Assembly (NCBI RefSeq): GCF_016906535.1
Contig: NC_057376.1
Coordinates: 1,364,001-1,428,000 of the forward strand
Length of the DNA: 64,000 nucleotides
DNA from: Rhizoctonia solani
Taxonomy: Eukaryota > Basidiomycota > Agaricomycetes > Cantharellales > Ceratobasidiaceae
Reading direction: 5' to 3'
The position numbers were made by a program, and so were the translations under genes. A model generated the notes under the pieces. The model was not told the origin of the DNA and searched no databases. It was given only the letters and a program-made list of their open reading frames with translations. The stretch's first letter is position 1; the number at the start of each line of letters is the position of its first letter. Shown here piece by piece: positions 24,598 to 35,695 of the stretch.

Positions 24598-24662
24598 AAA
24601 ATAAATATTGCGGTCCGTAGACCGTCCACTCTGAACTAGCGTGTCATCCTTGTGCAGGGGCC

Positions 24663-24693
<31 letters not shown>

Positions 24694-24717
24694 TGTATAT
24701 GTCACTCCGAAGAGGAC
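24598..24717 (-). ncRNA. U6: U6 spliceosomal snRNA
   Basis: The minus strand carries the invariant U6 core: AAATTGGAACGATACAGAGA, then AGATTAGCATGGCCCCTGC, then AAGGATGACACGC. The ACAGAGA box and catalytic AGC triad are intact, with no intron in the core. The 5' end folds into a stem of G/T/C and C/T/C pairs capped by TTCG, with one bulged T, as in other U6 RNAs. Downstream of GACACGC is a 14-nt perfect hairpin at 24611-24624 (CGGTC, loop TACG, GACCG). A T-run (TTTATTTT) at about 24598-24606 fits a Pol III terminator. The start at 24717 is set by the 5' stem; the 3' end is approximate. Confidence 0.92.
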
Positions 24718-24930
24718 AATAACTGAGCAGACTCGCTAAGGATGTCAGATAGCACAATAATTTAATTCCGGCTTTGTGGGTCAAGTTACTGGGAGGGTTT
24801 TTTGTAATGGCTAAAACCGATCAAATTGATTGAGTTTATTTGGCTATGATTTGTCATGGGACTGGTTGATGGAAGTCTTGGTTTCTTTCTCTCCCGTTAC
24901 CCCCTGTAATCCTCGTTCCTCCCTTCCCTA

Positions 24931-27900
24931 ATGGCGTCGCCGCGAGCGATGTCTTCATACCCCCTCCTCTCCGTAATTTTTGGGGCGGCCATTGTCGGCG
25001 CTCAAAATGTTCCTCAAATAGATTTTTCTCGTATGGGCACCGTCGGTATTGCGGGCGCGTTTGCAGGGCTTGATTTGTACAATGCCTCCGCTCCCACTCT
25101 TGACTCGTCCGCGGCCACCCTCGTATCCCGTAATTCTGATGGAGCTCTTACTATTCTGGGTGGGACGAACGGGGGAGGTCAATTGCTCTCATCATGTTCG
25201 CTGAAAGATACACTCTACGTTGGTGGGGTGTTTGATTCAGTCGCTGGTATATCGGCGAGGAATGTTATTGCTTACACCCCGTCTTCTGGAAAGTTTTCAC
25301 CACTTGGCTCAGATGGTGCCGGAGTGGACGGCGAAGTGAATGCGTTGCACTGCGACTCGAGTAGCGGCCTAGTATGGGTTGGCGGGAATTTCAGACGTCC
25401 AACATCAGCTTCTGAGTCTTCCGGATTTGGCGGAGCAGTTGCAGTTTTCAACCCCAGCGACAACACTTGGTCTCCTGCTCCATTCGACGGCTTCAGAGGC
25501 CAGGTGCTGGATATTGCTCCAAGCACAGATGGCAAGTCTCTCTATTTCGGAGGCTCTTTTGCTACCACATTCGGCTCCAATTCTACTCTCAACGCTACCA
25601 ATAATCCCGCCGTGCCATACAGCCCTGGCGCTACGCCCTTTTCTGCGTCCCTGGTGCCCATCCCATTGAATGGTTCAGAAATAACCGCCCAGCCTGCATC
25701 TTCGGACTCGAATTTCAATAACATCCTCGACATTCTTTGCCCGGCTGGCAACGACGGTCCGGGGAACACCTGGCTTGGTGCTGACAGCTCTACCGCTTCT
25801 ATTACTGCCCGGCCGTTCAAGTTCATCAACGCTGGAGGTATTCGACTTGGAAATACGGCTATCAACGGCCGGTCGACTACCGCGTTTACGTATGCAGCTC
25901 TTTTGCCCCACTTTTGCTCGCTCACTAATCCCCGACCGGACAGATTAACCACCATCCCAGACAACAATGTCCTAGAGCTCACATATAATGACCCAGCTAC
26001 AAACCAAACAAGAACCTGTACGGATTCGTGCCCACTCGCTCCTTCGTCCGCCGCTCTTTATCAAGACTTCCTCTTTACTACATCCCAGCAAATCACTGGT
26101 TTCCAGCTTCGACTCACTCAGTGGTCCGGATCTGGTCCTGGGCTACACATCCTTCAGCTATTGTCTAATGGTGCATTCGCCAACGCGCTCCAGTCCTAAA
26201 TTCTGCTTCGTGTTATGCGCCCGATGCATCAGATACATTAACTGCTGGAACATGGGTAACTACGGAAACAGCTACCAGCATTCCCGGTACAACACAAAAC
26301 ATACTTGTCGCAACTGTACCTGTTGGCACATCTTCCGCCAACTCCCCATCCATTACTTGGAATTCATACGTATCCGGCTCGGGAGAGTATGAAGTGTACC
26401 TAATGATTCCAGGCTGTACGCGTCTCCAGGATTGTGACGCTCGTACCTCAGTCAAAGTCACAGTTTCTCCCGGCGGTGCAATTGCTCCTGCCTCAACGAC
26501 CATTTCACAGCGCGTTTCAGATGACACCCAAGCCCTTGTTTACCGTGGCCCGGTAATTCCCAGCACTCCCGATTATCGCTCGACTGTTACACTTCAACTC
26601 GCTGACAACCCCGAGGGTTCTGGCCAGGGAGGACAATATCACCTCGTAGCAGATCGAGTACAGTTTGTGTTGACTAGCGTTGGAACTAGTGGAAATGGGA
26701 CCGGAAATAGTACAGCCCCTGGATCTGGTCGAAATGGGTTTGGGTTCTTTGAGTGGCCGCTCAGTGCCAGTGCAACAAACGCGACTGGGATATTACCCAA
26801 CACTACCATCACACCTTTCGATGCGCTGGCCTTTACGATTCCGAACGCGACTGCCAGCATTCATGCGATTGCACCTTATTCGGCTTCCAGGCTATTCGCA
26901 GGGGGTAATTTCACAACAGCGTCAGTGGGTTCGAATATCGTCAGCGTTGATGGAAGTGGATTGGGTGCCGTGAGCGGCTAGCGGCCAATGGGTTGAATGG
27001 CGCTGTGTCCGCGCTTGCCGTGTACGGGAACATTCTTTTTGTTGGAGGAGCATTTACAGACACGCGGACGGCGGTGCATCTAACCTGCGCTACGTCGCTC
27101 AGTATAACTCGATTCCAACACTTGGGCTTCTCTTGGTAACGGCCTTGCGTTCCCCGTTTCTTCACTTGAGATTTCCAATGGACACTTGTTGGTCGGTGGA
27201 GAATTTGGATTATCACGCTGGGACATCGCGAATGGGTCTGGGTATCGAGCGGCGGATATGTGTCGGGCTCTACTACTTTTGTGAGCAACTCTAGTGCCGT
27301 TGGGGATGATGGTACAGTACTCGGGGGTTCTTTCAGTGCAATCAGGAAATACGGAGCAGATGGATGGGCTGTACTCGAGAACGGACCTACAGTCAAGCCC
27401 CTCGGCGCACTGCTCGACCACACCACAGCGGCTTCAACTACTCCCACTGCCTCCACCGCCAACAATGCCAAAGTCCGCCGTAATTGGTTCTCCCATATGA
27501 CCATGTCAGATCTCTTTATTCGTCAACAAACAAGCAATACTCTCCCTGCCCCGCCTTCGGCACCTGCACCCGCCGTCCTCGCAGGCACATTCTATTCGAA
27601 TCAGTCCATTTCTCAGCTTACAATCCTCGGTGGTAACTTTACCTTTGCGAACGGCCAGGCCAAGAACCTCGCGTTCTATGACACAGATACCAATAAATTG
27701 ACTGGCGTACAAGGCACTCAAGTCGAAGGAGTCGTAAGGGCGTTATATGTAAAGGGCGATGAATTATTTGTTGGTGGACAATTTACGCTTCAAGGAAACG
27801 AAGGTAGCGGATTGGCGACTTACGGGTTGGCCAGTGGTGCATGGGAGAGCAATGAGAATGTAGGCCTTACGACTGCGTCAGGATCCACAGTTGTCGTTCG

Positions 27901-29427
27901 ATCGATCACTGGCCGACCTTCAAACGACGATACGGTCATTGTTGCTGGATCTTTTGCTAGCGCGGGGAAATTAACTTGCGAGGCCGTCTGCCAGTGGAGT
28001 ATTCAGAACAAGCAATGGAGCACGCTCGGATCTGGTATCAGGGGAGACGTGAGCAGTGTCGCATATGCGGGGGTAAGCAATTACATCGCCTTGACCCTTC
28101 GTGATTCTGATATTTGGCTGGTTGCGCAGAGCAATGCAGAACTTCTTGTCGTAGCCGGCGCTTTGACTCTAGCGGATGGTACCCCTGCAAACGTTGCGAT
28201 GTACAGCTTTGACAATTCTACTTGGATTGCTGTTGGTGGCACGAACGGGTTCCTGGTCCAGTGACGGCTATTGGGGTTGACAACTTGAACTCGAGTAGCA
28301 TTTTTGCTGCAGGCCGGTGAGTAGACATGGTGTTTAGAATAAGCTATTCTCTCATTCCTTGACAGCGCAAGCGATGGGTCCGCGCCGTTCTTGACTCATT
28401 GGGATGGACAGCAATGGAATGCCCTAAGTGAGCAAACCGTTTCTCTAACTGTTGGACATGATACTGACAAACTTCCAGGCACTGACTTTGCTAGCTCGAC
28501 CGAGGTTACCCAACTCGCAATGGTGCCACTTTCCGACCCACACAACGGCAATGGCGTGCTCCAGAACAACCGGGTTTTGTTCATGTCAGGCTCCCTGGCG
28601 TCCAACTCGTTCGGAAGCGCATCCACAGCCCTCTTCGATGGTGCGACTGTCTATCCCTATATATCAACGACTTCGACAAGTGGTTCCACTGGTTTTGTGA
28701 ACGGGTTGTTCTACTCGGTTTCCAACTTCAGCTTTGAACTCAGGAGTGAGTAATTTCGTTGGGTTTGATTGCTGTCAATTTGCTCATCAACATACAGAAT
28801 TCCTTCCTCGTGGAGTGGTTATCCTTATTTCGATCGCTATTGCGGCCGGCATTGTATTCCTTCTGCTCTTGATCGGTGTTCTATGGGCTATATTCTCCCG
28901 TCGCGATGATCAACCTCAAGAAGAGTACGTCTATCAAGAAGCAGACGACGAGAGTTTGCTCCATCGTCCATCCTCCCTTCTTGAACACATCAATGCTGCA
29001 ACCAGAAACACCATCGTTGGCAGCGTAGCGGGTGGAATCTTCCCTGGCGGCGAGAAGGCTGTGACTCCAGATCCTACGGATGGTACCCACATGGGTGAAG
29101 ATGAAGATGGTATGGGTGCTGGACAAGTGTACAACGACCCCGATGGGGAAGGTCGATTCGCTCTTGCACGCTGTAAGTGCATTGGATCCTGGATAACCCG
29201 TGGTATTAATCATAGTTTTATACAGACTCGTTTGTTCCTTCTGGCGATGGTGAACTGGCGCTTGAAGAAGGCACACAAGTTGTTGTCCTCGATGATAGGG
29301 ATCCTGCGTACGTACAGCTGACCGGGTGGGGCTCGTATATGCTGACCGTTGTTTTCGTAGCTGGTGGTTTGTCCGAAATGAAGCGAATGGACAAGAGGGC
29401 GTTGTTCCTGCTTCATACCTCTCTTAA
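24931..29427 (+). CDS. RAX2: RAX2-like polarity protein with C-terminal SH3 domain; frame broken six times
   Basis: Type I membrane protein related to yeast Rax2, a cortical landmark for polarised growth. A signal peptide (MASPRAMSSYPLLSVIFGAA) precedes a very large ectodomain of repeated beta-propeller-like blocks of the form VGG-x-F (LYVGGVFDSVAGISARNVIA, VWVGGNF, LFVGGAF, LFVGGQFTLQ) with many N-glycosylation sites. One membrane span follows at 28815-28900 (GVVILISIAIAAGIVFLLLL). The cytosolic tail ends in an SH3 domain: YSFVPSGDGELALEEGTQVV, then DPAWWFVRNEANGQEGVVPA and SYLS, stop 29425-29427. As given, the frame breaks near 26197, 26979, 27063, 27116, 27245 and 28250. All six are repaired by adding one base. 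It is therefore either an assembly artefact or a recent pseudogene. The last four exons join cleanly. Confidence 0.82.
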
Positions 29428-29739
29428 ATTTATATCTGGCAGTTTTTGTGAACATTCTCGTTTTTGTTCATTTCACTATATGTTGTCTGTTTGTCTATTA
29501 TAACCCCTTTTTGGACCTGTATCTGTTTTCTTGGCCTTATATTCCCACACTCCTTTGTTTCCGGCCCACTCCTTTACGTCGCAGGCTCAGGGCTAGTCCG
29601 CTCGTGCAGGTTCGCGCATAAATTTTTGACTCGCTTTTTCAGTTATACATTACATTAGTTTAACTATGTGCAAGATCAATTGGGTATTGCGTGCCGCTCG
29701 TCTATGCCAACCACAAATATAGTATAAAGTTTCCTCCCA

Positions 29740-31258
29740 CTATTGCAGGAGGGGATCCCGGAAGTGTTTCTGGTTATTGTGCACGAAACCAACCTTGGTC
29801 TTGAACTGCTCACGGCGGTTTTGTTCGCGGAACTCGCGAATGTGCCGGCCCGCCTCTCGTGCCTCACCTCGGTTGCGAGCCTTGACAACTTCGGTCCCAG
29901 AGCCATAGGCGCCAAAACCGCCCTTGGTAGGTACGAGAGCCGAGTTTTTATCTGCAATAAGTCGGCGGACCAGTGCTGCACCCGAGTTGTCATCGTCCGC
30001 AGTGCCGGGTCGAGGAGCAAGGACGGCGCGTGATGGGGCCTGGTTGTAATATCTTCGCAAGCTCCGATGACCTATTCGAGCTCCTGAGGGCAAGACAAGT
30101 TCGTAGGGAGTGTCGCCAAAAGACAAGGTATTATCATCCAACGTTGAAGTATCGGAGTCAGAGTCGGACTCGGTGCCAGATTCGTCAATGACCTCATCAA
30201 CCTCCATATTATCTCCGCCCTCGTCCTCGTCCTCATCCATATCCTCCCATCCCTCAGCCTGTTCCGCCGCTTGTCTTTGCGCACGCTTCGCAGCCCGCGC
30301 CGCCCTCCTTTTCTTTCTAGCCACAGCATCCGGATAACTGGCTGAAAAGTCGTAGAAATCTGAAACTTCGAGCCTCTGTGACTCTTGTTCATAGCCGATC
30401 TTGCAATGTCCCTTATCAGTCATGTGTTTTCGGACTGCATCAATGGAACGGAACTCTCGAGAAGGACAAGCGATGCATAAGTTTCCGACCGCGATCTTCT
30501 CGCCTAGGTACGCAATGAGGCCTTGTAGATCAATCAGGTACTCGGCATCGGGGATGAAGAACGAATGGACGGAGGACATGTGCTCTAGGTTGGTATCGAT
30601 CGAGTCTGAGATATGTGGACAGAACAAACATGATGCGGGCGAAAGTTTCGAGCGAGCCGCCGCAATTTTGGCATCAATGGTGGCCTCAATCTCCTCTTCC
30701 GTGGCGTCTTCAGGGACAGTCAAGGAAATGGTTGTTTCTTTGGGCCTTTCCTCCGGCTTTGGTGTCTCTTGAGCGTCCTTCATAGTCTCGTCCGCGGGAG
30801 GAGCGCGGGCTTTTGCAGCTGCCTTGAGTTCGTTGTCTTTGTGCTTGCGTGATGCAATATGCGAACGGTACGAGTTCTCGGTTGCGAATGATTTGCTGAA
30901 TAGGCGGAGGTGAGTATTTGAAGCAGAGTGTAAGACATGTATCACTCACTTGCAAACTTGGCAGCTGGTACCCTTGGGTGATGCCATGACTGCTGTTTCG
31001 GCTCGTCTCTCCAAAACTTTCTGGTCAAATGCCTGAGCACTGACGGGCGGGAGGTTCGCAACCCGGCGCTATGAACGTTGTTGGTATTTTTTTGCAAGGA
31101 TCGAATGTGTATCGTACCTTCATGTTGTACCTATGATGGTCACTCTTGTAGTGAACTCTCTGGTCCTCTGCCGAGAAGAATGCAATGGAGCATGATAGGC
31201 AGGTGTAAAGTGCCTGCTCAGTACCAGGCAACATCGGAATTTCTGAATTTGAAGCCAT
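29740..31258 (-). CDS. REI1: Cytoplasmic 60S biogenesis factor REI1/ZNF622
   Basis: C2H2 zinc-finger protein that helps release Arx1/Alb1 and mature the 60S exit tunnel in the cytoplasm. ATG 31258 gives MASNSEIPMLPGTEQALYTC. Four Cys-rich fingers follow: CLSCSIAFFSAEDQRVHYKS, CQVCKKSFATENSYRSHIAS (joined across an intron near 30950), CLFCPHISDSIDTNLEHMSS and CIACPSREFRSIDAVRKHMT. Between and after them lie the Lys/Arg-rich block (ARKKRRAARAAKRAQRQAAE), an acidic stretch and the conserved C-terminal SGARIGHRSLRRYYNQ...KVGFVHNNQKHFRDPLLQ. No frame break. It is convergent with RAX2. Confidence 0.95.
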
Positions 31259-32692
31259 GGTGTAGTAGAGAGGGTGGTTTGTCGTAGGTGAGAAATCAGC
31301 CACTGGGTTTAAATAGTAGACGTGGAGAAAGAGCCGACCGCTTGCTTGATCATCGCTTACTTTTTGGCTTATCAATCGACTCAGAAATCAGCATGGGGTA
31401 TTGCCAATTGGTTAAAGGTGGCTGATTCCCGATGGCTTGCGCCACCGTATATTTTCATTCAAGATGACCTTCGATTTTTGGTAGCAAATTATTGTTGAAG
31501 TGGGTTTTAGGGCATATTTCTCCCTATAAAAGCACCCTCATTATATCTTAGTAATGCGGGACTCTGTCGGTACTGATATCCTGGTCCACCATCAGGAAAT
31601 GTTCTAAAGTCCCTGAAAAGCTCCCATCAGATTGTGGTGGTACTATAGGAGTACAGCTCCTTGTTGGGTATATGTGCTTGTTCGGTGAGTAAGGAGGGAG
31701 TCTCCCATGGCTCCCGTAGCTCCCACAGACTACAGATACTTCAGAGTGTTTCTTGACGATTCCCTCGTCGTAATCGTTGGACTGCTTACAGTTAGAGTCT
31801 AGCACAATCTTTGGGATCATTAAAGAAGCTATGGGACATTACTGATCAAGTAGTACAGTTAGGATTCTTGACCTGCAGATTCTTGAATTTCAGGTCAAGA
31901 GTCCTGACTGTAGCCCCATATCAACCCAACTTCTGAAAAGCCCTATGGAAACCCGATATCATACGCGCATTAGTTCCAGAATCTGGCGAACGCACACTAC
32001 CCACACACACTGCGCACAATAGTCACAAAGTGAGTGTCTTAGGAGTTATAATGCTCCAATCCTCTTGCTTCATTACTAAGACACCCGTTCAAGGAAGAAG
32101 TTGATAAGCGCCAATATACAAATGGCAATCCAAGCGTCTCCGATAGTTCCTTATGGAATACATTGACCAATCACATGACCCCATCACTTGTGGGAGTAAG
32201 CAGATATCTAGGGAAGTTATGTTATGAAAGAATTCCCTCCTTTTCGTTCAAGGCTATGCTCTCAAATATTGTATGAGGAGTTGTAATATATTAAAAGGAG
32301 CAACCATAGAATTTAAGTGAAATAGTGGGAGCAGTATTCCATGAAGGTATATAATGTCGAGTCAAATATGAAAACTAAAGCGATCATTAGCATTGATAGT
32401 GAGGTTTTCACACGATTTGCGCAGTAGCGCTGCATAGTACAGCGTTGGTACCGGTAGATATGGTCGTACAAAATATACCAGACCAATAGGGCCGTACGCC
32501 ATCTACGGTTCACATGATTACTCTGGGTCTGGGAATTTCATTGATCCACCTTCGAGTATTACACATTCGTTCCTAATACGCCTCATGTGCAATATGCACT
32601 CACCATTGCGCAATCGTCTAGACTCGGACTTATAGGCAGCTCCTTTACGCTCCACATCCGGCTTGCTCCAACTTGCTCTAACCGCATACACT
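31259..32692. other. Intergenic between REI1 and 2OG oxygenase genes
   Basis: A 1.4-kb divergent spacer. I see no gene. It holds the hairpin element annotated at 31854-31912 and is otherwise AT-rich. Confidence 0.45.
31854..31912. repeat. 22-bp inverted repeat with 15-nt loop
   Basis: Arm 1 at 31854-31875 and arm 2 at 31891-31912 are reverse complements at 20 of 22 positions. Both mismatches would be G-U pairs if transcribed from the + strand, so RNA could form a continuous 22-bp stem. The innermost nine bases (CTTGACCTG / CAGGTCAAG) are perfect. Confidence 0.75.
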
Positions 32693-34408
32693 ATGTCGAG
32701 TTTCGAGGAAATTCCAGTACTTGATTGGTCTCTTCTCTCAGCTGGGGCCGAATCGAGGGCCAAGTTTATCTCCCAACTTCGAAGCGCAATGACAGAAGTT
32801 GGATTCCTTTACCTCTTGAATCCACCTATTGATGATGTATGTTCAGCGTATATACATGGATACTGGAAGAGCTACTAAAATGATGGATTTATTCCACATA
32901 TATAGCGCCTTGTCCAATCAGTTATCGACTATGCACCCAAGCTATTTGATCTACCGCAAGAAACCAAGGAGTCACTTGCTATGGTCAACAATGAGTCGTT
33001 CTTTGGATACAATAAGCTTGGGGCGGAGATTACTAAAGGAAGCACAGATCTCAGAGAGCAAGTAAGTAGTCTTACGAATAGATGAGGAAAGGAATACCAA
33101 TGGGCTTCGTTGTAGTTCGATTTTGCTACGCCGTGGAAAGGCTACCGCAACCCAGAAGGGCCAGACTATGAGCGCCTATGGGGTCCTGCGCAAGTAAGTT
33201 TTACCCAACCAGCCTAGCGCAACCTTTCAACTCACATTTATGGCAGTGGCCATCAGATACGGACCTCCCAGGATTTCGTGACGCTTATTCCGCCTATTAC
33301 AAACAATGTGCAGATTTAAGTTTCGAGTTTATGTCTCTTCTCGCCGAGGCTCTCGGCCTTCCCTCGGATGCGTTCGACCGATTCTACGATGCGCCGCGAG
33401 ATATTATGTTGCACAGAGCCAAGGTTCGCTCCGATTTTTATTGAGCAAGCATGACAAGCTATATGCACTCGCCTTTCCATACAGGTTGTCAAATATCCAG
33501 CTATGCCTGAAGGATCGAGTGATCAAGGTGTTGGCCCCCATTTTGACGGCGGCTTCTTGACGCTTGTAGGTTAATAGAAAGCATTGCTGTGAACCACTTA
33601 ACCTGTATGCCCGATTCTAGCTGCTTCAAGCTTCACCTCACCCTGGTCTCCAGGCCCAGAACGCACGAGGAGAATGGATCCCAGCCCCACCTCGCCCTCG
33701 AACGCTAGTTGTCAATACGGGAAAGGCTTTAGAATCAGCTACACGAGGCATAGTACCAGCAACCAGCCACCGGGTTTTGGTGCCACGAGAATCTCAAACA
33801 ACAAACGGCGACCTGTCCAAAAGGGGCGGAAGCTTGTACAATTGGACAACTGACGGCTTGAGTACTAGCCCTTCCGGAGCGAGGTACAGCATTCCGTTCT
33901 TTCAGAGTATTTCCCAGGATGTACGTGTTTCGGAGAACCAACTTGATTGTAAGTGCTTACACTTAGGAAACGAGTTATCGTTGGGATGATCATTGAATGG
34001 TCAAATTTAGTCCCTCAAGAAACATTGGATTTATTGAAAAATCGCAAGGGAGATGGGGCCACTGAATGTAAGCATCTATTCATGCCACATATATCAATCG
34101 ACTAAAACCCAGAAATTTCGTTTAAAAGCTGTAAACTTCTCTGAGTATGCGCGAGGTCAGCCTTCAGGACATGTTCAACTCATCGGAAGGATTAAGGTGG
34201 GTGTAATTCCAAGCGTTCGGTGCCGTTAAGCTCCGCATTCCCAACGCATGACTCGTTCTATGCGAATGCGCGCCAGTTTATCTAGTATTCGGTAGCGCAT
34301 GGCTCACATACTGACTCATTAATTCAGAGTCATCCCGACGTCGGAGAACGACATTATCCCGAACTCTTCAAGGAGCTGTTCCCCGGTGGACTTCCGATTC
34401 GAACCTAG
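32693..34408 (+). CDS. 2-oxoglutarate/Fe(II)-dependent oxygenase (isopenicillin-N-synthase-like)
   Basis: Non-haem iron oxygenase of the DIOX_N/2OG-FeII_Oxy superfamily; the substrate cannot be told from sequence. The N-terminal domain reads MSSFEEIPVLDWSLLSAGAE, then AMTEVGFLYLLNPPIDD and FFGYNKLGAEITKG. The iron ligands are visible in GPHFDGGFLTLLLQASPHPG (H-x-D) and the distal His in PATSHRVLVPRES. An R-x-S 2-oxoglutarate-binding motif lies in ARYSIPFFQSIS. The C-terminus reads GRIKSHPDVGERHYPELFKE, ending GGLPIRT. Six or more introns, all GT-AG, no frame breaks. No biosynthetic neighbours suggest a cluster. Confidence 0.88.
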
Positions 34409-34541
34409 AGCACTCCCGGATCGACCTCCGATTTGCACCTCTGAGTATCCCTGTAATTTTTAAGTTTGCATCAATTGATCCTGAAAATATGATATACAAC
34501 GATGTCGAGAGCAGATGATAAGATAGAGTGTGGTTGAGTAA

Positions 34542-35588
34542 TTATACGAGGAGGACAGCATTTATGCAACCATCGTTTTCCTGAGAAATCTATAAGTACT
34601 AGAGGAGAGACTGGTGGTAAATTTGAAACTCACGGGATTGTTTGTGACCTGTGCATACTTTCCGAACACTATAAACAAAATTAGTGGGACATGATTATGC
34701 TGATGGGTCTATGTTACTCACCAACTTTGCCGCCAGTTGTGACCATTCCTAATTCCGAAACATTGACCTCGATGATGGTACCCTTGGTCATTACACCAAG
34801 TTGAGTGTACATTGGTGACTGAGGGTTCTTCTTTACTCCGAGGATGGCAAGTTGGAAAGTAGCCTTTAGGTCAGCTAAAATATATTTTGCCATATCAATA
34901 TGAGTTCATCTTATTATTGCCCAACGCAAACTTACGATGTGTAACATTGGCTTTTTTGTACCTCAATCCATCGGTCGTACAAACCTCTCCATCTTGACCG
35001 GCTTTCGGGTGAATCCTTCGCCAACAAAGGTGGCCTTTGTAACCATTCGCTTCCAGGCTTTGCTCTTGCTCTTTCCCGTGCGCATGACTTTGAACATTTC
35101 GTCCTCGGCAATACCACGAACTTTGGGCAACGGTACAGCATACTTGGCGGCCTTGTCCTTTCGTTTCTGCTTGAGTGCAGAAGAAAGGGCTTTGGCATCT
35201 TTTTGATCTTCGCGATCGAGCAGATAGGTGGGCAAGGCGCCTTCTGGGCCCGATGCATTGTCTGTTTGCTTGACATTGCGTTCGTCGTGGGCTTTGAGCG
35301 TCTTTTTGAGCTGAACCTTTTGTGCGTGACGACGAGCATGCATAATCTTGGCTTTTATACCAAACAATTTCTGCGCTTTCGCAGAGGATTTGTGTACCTC
35401 GCGAGCCAGACGCTTACGCCTAGATGAGAAATGTTATGAGAGCGTTTCACAACAAAACCCAAATACCCACTTCTTCTCTTCATAGTCGAGCCTTCGACCA
35501 TGCCTTTTAATGTGTTCCTCGATATACTCGTTCTAAAGCACTGTAAGCTTCTGGCTCTCGCGCTTGGTGTGGGACGTACCTGAGGCAT
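34542..35588 (-). CDS. NSA2: Ribosome biogenesis protein NSA2
   Basis: Nucleolar pre-60S assembly factor with an S8e-type beta domain. The first exon encodes only MPQ; a 45-nt intron (GTACGT...TTTAG) follows, then [20 protein letters not shown]. Next are [40 protein letters not shown] and [20 protein letters not shown]. The C-terminal fold runs [20 protein letters not shown], then [20 protein letters not shown], ending after a last intron as [12 protein letters not shown]. Length and order match yeast Nsa2 (about 260 aa). No frame break. Its start is 107 bp from the divergent YIP1 start. Confidence 0.96.
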
Positions 35589-35695
35589 GGTGGAGGAGCT
35601 TTTAGAATTTCATTTGCAATGAAGATGGTTGCTCCCTGAATTAAGCGCGATATTAGTCATCTCCACGTGATGCGACACGTCCCAAGATACTCTCC
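35589..35695. promoter_or_regulatory. 107-bp bidirectional promoter NSA2/YIP1 with CACGTG
   Basis: Only 107 bp separate the two start codons. A CACGTG core lies at 35664-35669 inside CTCCACGTGATG. Confidence 0.6.
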
